Assembly: GCA_039111635.1 (NCBI GenBank)
Contig: JBCAQO010000013.1
Coordinates: 682,001-746,000, forward strand
Reading direction: 5' to 3'
Source of the DNA: Heterobasidion occidentale
Lineage: Eukaryota; Basidiomycota; Agaricomycetes; Russulales; Bondarzewiaceae
DNA length: 64,000 bases
A model generated the notes under the pieces. The model had not been told where the DNA came from. It saw nothing but the letters and a program-made list of their open reading frames with translations, and did not search any database. Made by a program: the position numbers and the translations under genes. Shown here piece by piece: positions 11,498 to 23,800 of this stretch; the stretch's first letter is position 1; each line of letters starts with the position of its first letter.

Positions 11498-11755
11498 GGA
11501 AAAGAGTAGGAACGTATTAATAGTCTCTTTGTCGGACCTACTTCGATGGACTGGCTGTCCAATCTTTTAATTTTATCTGATTTCCTGGCCAATCATACGG
11601 TTGTACTGTTTGATAAAGTTCGCTGGCCATTGTCTCGAAGACGATGCTGCGGTCTTTGAACATCGAAAGGTGATGTGAGCACAAGATCGTAGAACTCAGG
11701 ACGAGTATGGATGGCGTTTTTGATTGCGGTACCCTGAACATTACAAAACAGGTCG
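11498..11755. other. Convergent 3' intergenic region
   Basis: Between the double-psi beta-barrel gene (+) and the Cmc4 gene (-). No gene seen. Confidence 0.5.
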
Positions 11756-12100
11756 TCACTTTTCTGGATGCTCTTTCATCCAGCGGCGCACCGCGCTAGG
11801 CATTGGGCACGCCGTCGATGTCCCCTTCTCTTCGGTGGCTTCGTACATGGACTGGCAACAAAGGTAGAGTTTGCATATGTGGTCTTCGCACTTGTCCGGC
11901 GTATATGCATGTTTGGAGAGGCAACTCTGCAAGGAACATGCTAGTGCAAATGGACATTGGTGATTGTGATTCAGATCATGACGTATAGAGGACAGACCTT
12001 CTATCTGGCAGGCAGGGTCTGGTGTCTGAGGCGTCAAATGGCATTAGCACCGCGCAATAATCAATGGTATACGAATTCGATATGCACGCACTTTCGGCAT
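11756..12100 (-). CDS. CMC4: Cmc4, twin-Cx9C mitochondrial intermembrane-space protein
   Basis: The protein is about 73 residues after splicing. Exon 3 (11940-11756) gives CSLQSCLSKHAYTPDKCEDH...LYLCC and a TACPMPSAVRRWMKEHPEK end. Exon 2 (12025-11998) gives TPDPACQIE. Exon 1 (12100-12092) is only nine bases, encoding MPK. Together the start reads MPKTPDPACQIEACSLQSCL, which closely fits Cmc4/p8MTCP1, with the expected cysteine spacing and the CC pair in the second helix. Such proteins are imported by Mia40 and folded by disulfide formation in the intermembrane space; some are linked to respiratory-complex assembly. The nine-base exon is inferred from the frame, the splice sites (GTGCGT, CTCAG) and family length; an in-frame stop rules out simple extension of exon 2. 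Confidence 0.82.
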
Positions 12101-12593
12101 GACCGGTCGACTCTACTAGAGACAACAGAGTTTGCAGCGGTAAGTCGTGGTCAGGAAAGTCAAAGACTCGGTCCCAATCTGGCGTCATCGGGCTCAACTG
12201 GCGGCAACCGGCCGCTCGGCGCAGCGTATAATCGTACCAGACCAGTAAAGAGCGAGGCTTCAAGGATCGAAAGTTACTCTAAATCGCGGCCCTACAGCTG
12301 CGAGACCAGCAAAAGAGTAATTATTATCTACAATCTAATACACACCGAATACCACTGAGGTGGTTGAGTTCATTCATCACCGACAGTCCAGCGCTCTTCT
12401 ACGACATGGGTGTTATTTCGCCTTGTGTACCTTCGAGATTTATGGGAGCGCGTCTGACCAAAACAATCATGAAAAACGAAATGCCTAGAATAGATCATGC
12501 GGGAGTTGAATCCGGCGGGCAGGTAATCAAAAGTTAAATACACCAGCAGCTTCAGTCTACACGCCCTACGAAAGAGATGAAACCCCTCAAGCG
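12101..12593. other. Intergenic between Cmc4 and O-methyltransferase genes
   Basis: Holds the promoter of Cmc4 (-) and the 3' UTR of the methyltransferase (-). No additional gene is supported. Confidence 0.5.
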
Positions 12594-14521
12594 TCAGATA
12601 GGTGTAGAAATCAAGTGTGGGTGCCAGGATCCTATAGCATTTGTTCGCTTGATCTCCTTCAGCTCCCATCCAGTATTCTTCAGCAGTGTGACGAAATGGG
12701 GACCAGTGCGCTCTTGCCCATTCTGTATGCTCAGCATCTACATTCAGAGAAATAAGAAATCAGTCGGGTCAAGAGTAAGGTGGCTGCAGCAGCACACACC
12801 AGGATATCAATGCTATACTGCAAGGAACCAGCACCTCCCATATTAGCCAACAACGGTGCCGGAGGTAAGGGGGTATCAAGACCCTTGACCGACTCTGCTT
12901 TTCCGAGATCCGATGGACAAGAGTACGAGAGAACGTGATCAATAATGACAAGTTTGGTTTCTGGACCTGCAGCGCTTCTCAAGTGCTTTAGGATCCTAGT
13001 AGCATAGGCATCGGACCAGTCATGCAGGATGCTGCGCAGGATGAATACAGCGGGGTTCTTGTAAGCGTCAGGCTGAGGAGAGAATATGTCGTGTGCTGTC
13101 ACAGCTTGGGATTGAGCGGAAAGCATATGTTACAAAGAATGGAAATGCTCACCGACAAATTTCACACGACTCGTAGTCAGTGCTTCCGGAAGATTCGCTC
13201 TCCAAAACTGTAGATTCGATACGTCAAGTTCAACAGCACAAACATGAATTCGACATACTCACCTTCTCACCTTCTACCACTGTTTTGGGCATATCCTCGA
13301 CCAAAAAATTCAGCCTGGGATACGCTTTTGCAAGCACCAGAGACACAGATCCGATTCCTCCGGCAACATCAATGACAAGAGAGTTGTCAGGGAGAGAAGT
13401 AAAATCGAAACCTGGCCATTGTCAGCATAGGTTCCGTAAGCCAAGGATTTTTCGAACGGCCTTGCTTACCGTTCAGGATAGCATTGGCAGGTTGCATCTT
13501 GGTTGATGCATCCATGACGACACCAAAACGCCTCAATCGATGGGCATTCTCAGGAAGCTCCAGAAACTCGAAAGCTGGAAGATCGCTATGCAGGGCTTTG
13601 GTGAGAGCGCATTGTGTGGGCTCGTCTGAGTGACCAAACACAGGGTCTCGTAAAGTTTCTGACAAAGCTGAAGCCATCTTGAAACATTCATCAGTCCTGG
13701 AAGAGTCATCGTGAGATGTAACTCGGGCCGATAGATTACAGATACTAACTGATGGCCAACGAATGCAGAATATCCAGGAGTGCCATCATGTTTTCCGAGC
13801 GGACTTAGTGTTAAGATTGATAAAAAAACTGCATTCAAGAAGCAATGAAATCGAGCGTACTCCTTGAGCAAGTCGTCAACTGCTTTATTGGTGTCCAGCA
13901 ACGAAGATGTGCGGTTATTGGTGAACACATCAGGAGTGATCTCTCTGAAAATATGGTTAGTAGCAAGCAACCTGAGAACTCTGCCTAAAAAAGATTCAAC
14001 GGGGTTAAATGAATCAAACATGGGTCAGGAAGAACTTGCCGATTCGACTGGCGTTCATTCCACTTCTCTTGGCAATATCAATCACGTGCAGTCCCTGCAA
14101 ATCACTGGCATTGAGCCGGAGACAAATGATAAGGTGACAGTCGCACATACTTGGGGGCCGGCTTCCCTGAGAATTTCAGCAACATGACCATCGTTCACTA
14201 CTCCAAGACAAGCCGGGATCATGTACTCAAATCGCGGCTTAGAGGGATCGACGACTTCGAAAGAAACATCGCACTTACCTGCATGGTGGCAGATGCGATG
14301 AAGGTAGGAGTGGCCCTAGCGGCAGCAATAAGTTGCGTTGCCGCAGCGACTAAGATGCCTGTCGCCTTGAGAACTTCGGGCTGATTGCGGATCTCTTCCG
14401 TCTCTTGAGAGAAGACCTCGTCGAGCGATGGGAAGGGAGTACCACGAGCGTCGCAAGCAGCCTGAATATCATCGACCGAGGCTGCGATTAGATTGGACAA
14501 TATTTTAAGTGCGGAGGGCAT
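12594..14521 (-). CDS. SAM-dependent O-methyltransferase (plant/fungal family 2)
   Basis: The start is MPSALKILSNLIAASVDDIQ at 14521. The N-terminal half is the helical dimerisation/winged-helix region. The catalytic half shows the SAM-binding motif LVIDVAGGIGSVSLVLAKAYP and the acidic EDMPKTVVEG that follows it. Next come HDIFSPQP and the catalytic-base segment RSILHDWSDAYATRIL (the histidine is the expected base), then LVIIDHVLS. After an intron at DILV the last exon reads MLSIQNGQERTGPHF, LLKNTGWELKEI and ends in STPI. This is the fungal class that methylates phenolic or polyketide hydroxyls in secondary metabolism. No polyketide synthase or other cluster gene lies next to it here, so its substrate is unknown. 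About eight introns. Confidence 0.85.
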
Positions 14522-15164
14522 TTTGGAGGATCTGGGAGCCTGTTGCGTCAAACGATCAGATACGATCATTGGTATATATGCTAAATGGCCCATCCCCACA
14601 TCTCCGGTATGACAATTGCTCATGACAGTATCAGAAAGCATACTGACTCAGTCAGAAAGCACACTGACTCACAGCTAGGTTCTTGGAGCACCATTCGTGT
14701 CATGCGCCTCTGGATTCATTGTGCTTCTTGGCTTCTCTCGCGAAGCCGATGCATTGACAACGAGATGATCACAACGATAGGCCAGGCCTGAATACTGATA
14801 AAATTTATGAGAGGGTACTCGCCTGTTGATGTACTGACAGGGCGTGGGGGGACCTAGATAAATCTGTATATCGATGTTAGATACCGTAGAGAGGTGAATC
14901 CCACGCCCACAACGTACCCTAGTCAATCCCTCTCGGCGTTTTGTGCCACTGAAATAATATCAACTACATATACATATCTTGTACGACACACATGGGTATG
15001 GAGTCGGGTAGGTCATCAAATACATATTTGAGCTGAAGTGACGTATATGTGACACCCTGAAGAACCAAATCGTGAGTCAGACGCTTTCATGATTGCCATA
15101 ACACTTACACGCATAGAAGAAAGGAAACCCAGAGATACAGGGTGAAATTAGAGCAAATAATTTA
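14522..15164. other. Intergenic between O-methyltransferase and SPX-RING genes
   Basis: Both neighbours are on the minus strand. A 20-bp unit reading close to CAGAAAGCATACTGACTCAG is repeated twice in tandem near 14633-14672. AT-rich runs occur near 14960-15010. No gene recognised. Confidence 0.5.
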
Positions 15165-17056
15165 TCAACAGACCACACAACCCTGTGAATGAAGACCTAG
15201 CTCCTCCATCTCCTCCTCGGCAGCTTCGCGTTCGTTCTGCCGTAGTTTTTCTCTAGACTCTTCGGGAAACCAGTCTTGCATGAAATTGAGTAATGCCCAA
15301 TCGACGTTTGCTGATTAGAAGGGTTAGTTGGGAAGAGCGCAGCTCGAGATTGTGGGGGACACTTACAACGATCGGCCTGCAAGACAGTCGGCGCGCGGCA
15401 CATTGGGCAGTTGCCCTTACCCCGCTTTTGCATTTTGACCAGACATCTGAACAGCCGATGGATTATGAGTAACATGAACCGCATACATTGAGCTGCAGAA
15501 CAAACATACCGAACGCAGAAGAGGTGACCGCAGAACAACCGTATCGGCTTGAACGCGATGCCGGTACAAATCAAACAAGCGTAGTCGTCCACATGAGGAA
15601 TTATCGGAAGGAGCGTCTCGCTCATAGCTTGCACAAGGGTCCGCGGAAGAGATGCGATATTCCTTGGGATCACGAGGGTCATAGAGTCCACCGCGCCTGG
15701 TAGGGAGAAAGCTGACGTGTCGTACCGCAGAATAAGAGAGGTGGAAGACGGCACTTGCGACGGATCGGGGGAGACTGTGAGCGAAGGAAGGGGGAGGGCT
15801 GTGCGCTTTGCATGTTTCTTGAGGATCTTGCGAGTAGCTTCGGCGTTGGCACGTTGGAACTTAGTACACTGTTTCAGCAGTACGCCGCGGTCATAGAAAA
15901 CCAAAACACACCTTTTTCAAATTCAACAATAGGACGTTGAGTCTGAGAAATGTATCCAACGCTGCTCTGCTTTCCTTCAACTTCAGCGTTCTCCCATCAC
16001 CAAGCCCCTGCCCAGTAACCCTCTCTGCAAAGGCCTTCAACCGGGTCTCTGAGTCTTCGACTGTCCTCTCTCCTCTCTCCCGCTCACTCAAGCTCTCAAA
16101 TACCTCCGTCTCGACATATATTCGAAAAATTTCCCTCCAAGCGTACAGGTCAGATTTTGATGTCCGAGAAGAGACGAAAAACGGTGATCGGATGGCGCCT
16201 GCATCTGCAGACTGAGAATGTGGCTGAAACGAAGATGTAGATGAAAGGGGGCCGGTAGAATGAGAGATCCCTCTGGAGAGTGCACTAAGCGTCTCGGTGA
16301 ATTCAGCCTGTACAGTGTTCAAATAATCAGCAATAGATTGCAGAGCGCTAGAAAGTAGGCGGTAAAATGCGGTGTCATTGATGAGAGGGACGAAGAGCTC
16401 CCGTGCTCCAGATTCTGTGACATTGATTCTGCAGAGTATCAGCTAAGAGTTCATGGTGGAAAGTGCGGCATGTTCACATGAGATCATGTGCCCCTCCATC
16501 GAGGACAGGTCCAGGTTCATCAAAATCTGCTTCCCGTTTGGCTATAGAGGATCCTCGCTGGAGCATGTACAAAAGGTTGCTCTGTGGGTTTGACCATCCC
16601 CGTACCAAGGTGCCTGCTGTAGAAGACTCGTCCGCTTGCGTCACTGGCGGGGAGCATGAATCCGGCGACGGCGAAGATTGTTGTTCCACATCTGAGTGTA
16701 TCCAGAAATGCAAGCGGGGTTCTATATGGTCAGAATCGGTCGCAAACTCGTAGACCACTTTGGGGAACGGCGGGTTCGCGGCCTCAACTGGCGCTGAGGC
16801 TTCCTTCGCCTTGCCCTTTGCATCCGGATTCTTCTGCTGCTGGAGAAGCTGCTGGAGAATGTTGGGGGAGAGGCCAATGGATTCGAGCTCGCTGACTATG
16901 TCATGAATAAGTTTCTTGAGCTGGTGACAGGTCGGTTACTCTGCCTTCGGTCACGGAAGTGGTCGGGACTTTTACCTTTCTGTACTCAATGGCATTGTCT
17001 CTCAGCTCTGGGGGAAGAGCGAGAAGCAGCTGGTCATATGTCTTGGAGTAGTGCAT
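15165..17056 (-). CDS. SPX-domain RING-finger protein (E3 ubiquitin ligase-like)
   Basis: The start is MHYSKTYDQLLLALPPELRD, followed after an intron by LKKLIHDIVSELESIGLS, the first SPX helices with the lysine cluster that binds inositol pyrophosphates. The long middle part (HIEPRLHFWI, then INVTESGARELFVPLIND and AEFTETLSALSRG) and RLNVLLLNLKK / CTKFQRANAEATRKILKKHAKR complete the tripartite SPX domain. A C3HC4 RING follows: DDYACLICTGIAFKPIRLFCGHLFCVR, interrupted by an intron, then CLVKMQKRGKGNCPMCRA. The last exon encodes VDWALLNFMQDWFPEESRE and ends SQGCVVC. SPX-RING proteins such as plant NLA ubiquitinate phosphate transporters; a phosphate-signalling role is inferred. The C-terminal CVVC resembles a CaaX box, which would be unusual for this family. 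Confidence 0.85.
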
Positions 17057-17488
17057 TTGTGAAAGGGTTGCATCTGTTCGTCGAGTCAAGAGCCAAGCAG
17101 CTAAGGTTGCCGTGGGAATTCCGTTCCGTCTTCCGCTCAGCAGCTTGTCGCACAAAGTCACGCCCCAAAGTCGCCCCAATTGCAGCGTCTTTACCGCATC
17201 TCTTCCTTTCGAAGAGGAAAGTCGACTTCATTCCTCTTGATGAGACTCTGATCTTTCCATCTGCCAAAAATACAATGCAATCACAGAGAATCACAGTCAC
17301 ATTAAAAAAGATAATGTCTCAATTTGAGATGTCAACATCATCTGCAGGCTGCGGTCTGCGAAACGGATCGCGGGAGTTAGTGCCGAAATGCCGGCGCCAA
17401 TCGACTTGCAATCATAATATGGTTTGCCGAATCTGAGCACGTAAAGTGAAGCAACTTCGAGGCTCTTCGAGGCTTGTTTTCATCCACC
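17057..17488. promoter_or_regulatory. Divergent promoter region
   Basis: About 430 bp separate the starts of the SPX-RING gene (-) and the SulP transporter gene (+), so both promoters must lie here. The transporter start has a strong context, CCACCATGG. No individual factor sites were identified. Confidence 0.55.
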
Positions 17489-20400
17489 ATGGACCCCGCC
17501 TCGGATTCTAACGGCGAGGGTGCCGTTCATCGCCCCGCAGTGTTCACTTCTCCATCATTCACCTCTGCTACACCGTCTTTGCGAGGTCCGATATCAAGTT
17601 CTCATGGAGTCACTGGGGTAAACACACCTGCAACGCCAACAACCCCACGGACCGAGGAGACAACGAGGCTGTTGGACGCTAGTGAGGACGAAAGGGATTT
17701 GGAGCGAGGATCTCACACTAGATACGGGGGAGTAGTGGCTCCGCGGTCAGTTAGAGGTACGTCGGTCAATTCGTTCATATGATACTAGAGGCATTTCCGA
17801 CACTTCAAATAGAACCACCAAAGATCTCAAGGAAGGCAACATCGAATTGGGCAAAAGTTCGCTACTATGTCCCTTCTCTCGATTGGATACCGAACTATTC
17901 TATATCCCTGTGAGCATGTTTCTAGCGTACGAGCGAGCTGCGGGTGTTGATCTATGGGTACAGGCTTGGGGGTGATGTCCTGGCGGGTGTCACCGTTGCT
18001 GCGATGCTCATACCGCAGTCTGTCAGTTATGCATCCTCACTCGCCAAGCTCAGTCCTGTAACAGGCCTGGTGAGTGCTATCTCTTCGCGTTATTTGCAAC
18101 ACGTGCCTCGGCATTGCACATGCCCTCGTCGAGAAATTCAACTGTCTCTTCGCTCTCCAGTTTTCTGCTGCCATACCTGGAATCGTCTACGCACTCCTCG
18201 GCTCGTCTCGTCAATTGAATGTCGCGCCAGAAGCTGCGCTCAGTCTTTTGGTCGGCCAAGCCGTATCCAATGCGCTTCATTCTGACCCTCATGACCATCC
18301 TGCAAACCCAGATGCGGTCAGTTTAGCTGTAGCTAGTGCCATTGTAATACAGGTACATCTATCCACTGATTACCTGGACGTCTACTGACATGGTCGATGT
18401 AGGTCGGATGATATCATTCGTCCTGGGATTCCTCCGGCTTGGCTTCCTCGATGTCGTTCTTTCCAGAGCCTTGCTCCGAGGGTTCATCACTGCAGTTGCT
18501 TTTGTCATATTAATGTCAGTGTTCATCTCACATTCAAACATAGACACCGGCTGACGTTTACTCGCAGCGAGCAGCTTATTCCAATGTTCGGTCTAGTGGC
18601 TCTCGAACACCACGTTAACCCGCAGACCACTTTCGATAAAGCCCTTTTCCTCATTGAATATGGGTTCACGCACTTCCACCAGCCAACGGCCATCGTCAGT
18701 TTCGGGGCTCTTCTCACACTGATACTCTTGCGTAGTGTGAAAAACTTGTTCAAGAATTACCCTTGGATATACCGAATCCCGGAGGTATTGTTGGTGGTCA
18801 TCGTATCTACGAGTTGGTGTCCTTCATCGTGCCATTGCAAGATGTGTTCCTACTGATCAATTTTGGTATGTAGTCCTTTCGGATAAGTTTGACTGGGATC
18901 AGAATGGAATTGAGATCCTTGGCTCAGTGCCTATCAATACGGGCAAACACTTTTTCAAGTTCCCTCTTCATCACTCGCATTTGAAGTACCTCAGAGGAAC
19001 GACATCCACTGCTGTGTATGTCATCTCCTTTTCTCATCTTTCAGCTTTGCTCTAATAATATTACGGATCTGGTGTATAGGTTGATTGTGGTCATCGGGTT
19101 CCTCGACAGCATAGTCGCAGCGAAGCAAAACGCAGCGCGCTTTGGCTATTCTATCAGTCCAAATCGTGAGCTTGTCGCTTTAGGAGCTGCGAACTTGGCC
19201 GCATCTTTTATTCCCGGGACGCTACCTGCCTATGGATCTATCACTAGGTATGACTACAATGTAGATCCAACATTGCAGCACATCATGACGTTCCACCCTA
19301 CTTCTAGATCGAGAATTAATGGCGATGTTGGAGGACGAACACAGATGGCCTCACTCGTATGCTCTGGACTTGTACTTCTAGCGACATTCTTCTTGCTTCC
19401 ATGGCTCTATTACCTTCCGAAATGTGTCCTTGGATCTATGTGAGCCTGTCAATTGTGTTTCCTGGAGTGCTCGTTCTCAGTCTAACGTCGCTATTCGTCA
19501 GTATCTGTTTGATTGTCTTCAGCCTCATCGCGGAGACTCCTCATGACGTGATTTTCTATTGGAAGTACGCATGAAAATGTCTGTGGCTTCAGCTGACGAC
19601 TTACCGTTCGTACTCGTCGGTAGGATGCGGTCATGGATGGATATGACTCTCATGGGTCTTACTTTCGTCTTTTCTATCATCTGGAACGTTCAAGTTGGGG
19701 TCGTTGTCAGCCTTATCATCTCCCTTCTGTTAGTGTTAAGACGCTCATCGCGGACGCGGATGACAATTCTGGTGGGCTCGATTGTCTATCTGATTGTCTA
19801 GAAGTAAAGGAAGCTGATGAAGTATTTTTCTTTGATTTAAGGGTCGTATCCCTGGAACTGACAGGTGGAAGCCTATCAATGAAAACCCAGAAGCTGAGGA
19901 AGATGTTCCAGGAGTTCTCATTGTTCGGATCAGGGAGAATCTAGACTTCGGTGCGTTTGTGTGGTTATTCTTGAAGATACTCAAAGCGATATTGCCTCCT
20001 GTAGCGAACACCGCACAACTCAAAGGTTCGTCTGGTGTGGATATGCATTGAGAATTAATTTTCAAGTTATTCTTACAGAACGATTGCGTCGTCTCGAACT
20101 TTACGGTGTCGACCCGAGTCATCCGTCGGAGGCGCCCAGACGACAACAAGCGAGAGTTGTCGTGTTCCATGTCGCTGACGTCGAGTTATGCGATGCTTCG
20201 TATGTCGTCTCATCTCTATGACACTCATTCATACCGATGTTCCTCGATAGAGCTGTACAAATCTTTTACGAACTGTTTGAGACTTATACGGTGCGTCTTA
20301 CTTTCGAACATCCGAATTTACAGCTGCTATGCTGATTACTTCATCTTTATACAGAGTCGTGGCGTCAGTGTCTTCATCACGCATCTACGAGCAGGTCCTC

Positions 20401-20516
20401 GTGAGATGTTTGAGCGCGGCGGAATAGTCAAACTCCTTGGAGAGGATGCGTTTTACGAGGATGTCGGCACTGCTATCAACCATTTAGCGAGGGATGCTAC
20501 GTTGTTACGTTACTGA
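17489..20516 (+). CDS. SulP-family anion (sulfate) transporter with STAS domain
   Basis: The start MDPASDSNGEG lies in a near-ideal initiation context. A Ser/Thr/Pro-rich cytosolic N-terminus is followed by WIPNYSISL, the SulP signature region LGGDVLAGVTVAAMLIPQSV, and about ten more membrane segments such as FSAAIPGIVYALLGSSRQLN, SIVAAKQNAARFGY, and GRTQMASLVCSGLVLLATFF. The C-terminus carries a STAS domain (GVLIVRIRENLDF, ARVVVFHVADVELCDAS, RGVSVFITHLRAG). SulP proteins move sulfate or related anions with protons or other anions; the STAS domain regulates trafficking and activity. The N-terminal LNVAPEAALSLLVGQ pattern is closest to the yeast YPR003C-type branch, whose cargo is not well known. 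At least ten introns are required. The neighbouring SPX-RING gene is also a transporter regulator type, but no functional link is shown. Confidence 0.88.
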
Positions 20517-20896
20517 GACGTGCACTTTTACAGAATTACACACCTTCATGATATCTCGACTGTCTATCATACTTTGTATACAGTTTGTATTCACATCCGG
20601 AGCTTCTCAGTACTAGTTTCTCCTGATCTTTACATGAGAAGCGATCTTTCCCGTCGGTTGGATATTTACTGTATCAATTGTGTCCTTGTGTAATACGACA
20701 TCATAGATCAGATTTCACCTTGCCTTTACACTGCTTTTTCACCATGCCCTGCAGAGCTCATAGAGGGTGCGATGGGTGGGACGGGTGGGACAGACTTTCG
20801 ATCACGTGTGGTCTGGTGCCGTAAAGTTGTGTGCCCCTTGGAGGCTTTTGGTGCTACGTACAAGGGCCAAGATTTCTCCGTAAACAACGATGCAGA
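20517..20896. other. Intergenic between SulP and Sea3 genes
   Basis: It holds the 3' UTR of the transporter and the promoter of the Sea3 gene. No gene seen. Confidence 0.5.
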
Positions 20897-23800
20897 ATGA
20901 CGCCCGACGCAGACGATCTCTCTTCCACCTTCGTTCCCCACGTTTCCCAGAGCTTCATCACACAGACGCCTTTACGTTCCTCGCATATGCACCATGACCT
21001 ATATCAATCTAGGGCTTCGTACAATCCCGACCCAGCCTCGTCTTCTGTAGAAGTAAGGCGCTCTGAACCTTTAGAGGGTCCGTCTTCATTCGACGATGGA
21101 TTCAAGAAGATTGTGAAGATTGATATGAAAGATTTGGTTGGGGACGCGGTTGGCAATGTGAGTACATACCCTTTCTGCTTGTCCTATACTATGTTTCTAG
21201 CGAATCTTCATCCGAAGAAATGCCAAAATATACTACTTATGTTCGGGCCCCAGTCTCTTTTACGTTCGTGGCTGATAGTTGCAACCTGAATAGATGAGCA
21301 TAAGCCCGTCATACCGTGATGTAGTTCTTGCTGCGTATGTTCTCTTGCGAAGTTGTCGTACCACTCAATTGACCAACTCACGCGTTCAGTCGAAAAGGAC
21401 TGTTCATAATCGACCTCGAAGCACCACTTGAACTACCTCGTTTCCTTCCACAAGGCGGAACATGGGACGTTGCGGACGTCCAATGGAATCCACATCCAGG
21501 GCGTGCGGAGTATATCGTTTCCACCTCCAGTGAAAAGCTGTATGTTTTGTTCTCAATCTCCAGCCTGTTCCCTGAATCACGATGCTTTAGTCTGATATGG
21601 AACTTGTATCTTTCGGGGAAAACATCTATTGAACACGTTCTTCATTCACACTACCGCGCTATCACAGACATCAATTGGCATACACAGGATCCGGATATTG
21701 TGGTCAGTACGGGCATTGATTCGTGGTTATGGGCGTGGGACCTGAGAACTCCAAGTAAACCCGTGATGGGTGCGTATGCAGTCTCGCTTTCCGGATCGAA
21801 TAATGCAAATATCTATCTACAGGTCTTTCTGCATTCAATGGTACGTTGTCGCAATGCATGCAAGAATCCAGATTTGCCGATTGTTGTGGTCGGGAGCACA
21901 GACTGGTGCGGTGCACCTGTCTGAGGTGCGTTGATACCTAGTCAGCCCTCGAATTCGGTTGACTCCCGTTTTTCATATAGCTTCTCTTGACTACGTGTGA
22001 TGTGATGTTCTCTTACCTAGCACGCGGGCTAGGAGGTGCATCGCTTGCCTTTTAGTTCTCTCGCAAGAAGACTTACGACATTGTCTCATTTCCTGGGTGT
22101 ATGCAGTTTCTAACGATGGATACAGATGCAGGAACTCAAGTGAAGTGGAATCGTCAGGATGGAAATGTACTCGCGTCGTCACACAAAAACGAGGTTCTTA
22201 TTTGGGACCGACGGGTGCGGAATATCGTTCTTGTCCCATTCTTCGACGTTGTTGAGTCTCAAGTGCAGAAAGGTTCCATTCCCGTGACTCGCATTCAAGC
22301 GCACAGTGCAAAGATATACGGTATCGACTGGGCTCACAATAGCTCTCGCGAAATTGTTACATGCTCCCTCGACAAAACGATCAAGGTTTGGGACGTACAT
22401 GACCTGGAGGGAAAGAGTAACTCTTTCCAGCGCTCATGGGGTTCTTCAAATGTTCAGTATGAATATGAACCACAGACCGTCATACGCACGATGTATCCTG
22501 TTTGGAGAGCTAGGGATCTTCCGTTCGGTAAAGGGGTTCTAAGTCTACCGCAAAGAAGCGAACATGCGCTAGAGATGTGGACGCACGGCCCTGATCAACC
22601 CCAGCCAACGACACCTGTCGAAGTTTTCGAAGGACATACAGACGTGGTCAAGGAGTTTGTTTGGAGGAGAGGAGGGCCAGGTGAGCGTCTATCCACGAAA
22701 GTCTCCAGCGTTTAGCCGATCTTTTTAGATTGGAACGAGTTCCAATTGATCACCTGGTCAAAAGACAAGACCCTGAGGCTTTGGCCTGTCGAAGCCGATG
22801 CTATGCAGGTATGTCTATGCCATGCCGTCTCCTCTCTGATTTTCTTTGCCTTTATGCGGAGTTTCACAGAGAGCAGGTCAACCTAGCGGAACACACGCTT
22901 TGCCTCGGACGCAGGGGTATGCCGACAACGGAACCTCATTTCGGACCCCAGACATCACTTGTAAGGCGGAAGCTACATTCTCAGCCCCTGTCGGTCACCG
23001 TGGCATTCTTGCGGAAGTCCGCGCCGCACCTCCCTCTCGCAATCCTGGTCTTCGCCAACGGCACCAACCCCTCCTCAATCGTACGTCTATCTACAATTCC
23101 ACTACTCTGGGACCGCATGGGTCCATCCGCTCTCGCAGGACTCAGTCCGAATCTGAGCTAGACCAAACACCGACTACAACTGCGCTGCCAATCCCAAATG
23201 CAGCGAGACATGGCGGCACGATGTCCAAGGGCAATGTTGGAGGGAAATCGGCGCGTGTGGACGCAGTTCAGTGGTTGTCAAACGTGCGCATTGGTGACAA
23301 GGGGAGGGAAGGAAGCTCAGGGACAGGCAGCGGGCAAAACAGTGGCAATGCGAGTCGTATTGGGAGTCGTAGTCGACAGAGCTCGAGAGACCCCCCGACA
23401 GGACCTGGGCAAAGTCTTTTCAGTCTGGGGACGGGTGGGCAGAAGAGGAGTGACAGTAGAAGCAGGTGGGAAGGTGATACGGAGGAGCAGAGCTTGCAGA
23501 ATGAGTCAGTATCGCTTTGCGCGTCTAATGAGCCTTCCCATTGATTCTCTTGCCAGGATAACCACAGTCTTGACAAAACTATCGGCTTCTAAGATCAAGC
23601 TTGAAAAGGTTTGGTTTTCAAATCTCCCGTTCAAGGTCATCGCTAACTTTAGTTTGTAGCACGACTTGACCAAGAGGCGAACATGCACATTAGGCCTGAA
23701 TGGGCCTTGGGGCGAGACATCGTCCGTTTTCATCCGTGTTTCTTTTACCTTCCCAAAGGATTATTCTCTAGGCCTGCATCCTGAAGGCACTCCAAGCGTT

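Noticed and set aside
12594..17056. Secondary-metabolite gene cluster around the O-methyltransferase
   Set aside because: Neighbours are Cmc4 and an SPX-RING protein; no synthase, P450 or transporter of a cluster type is adjacent.
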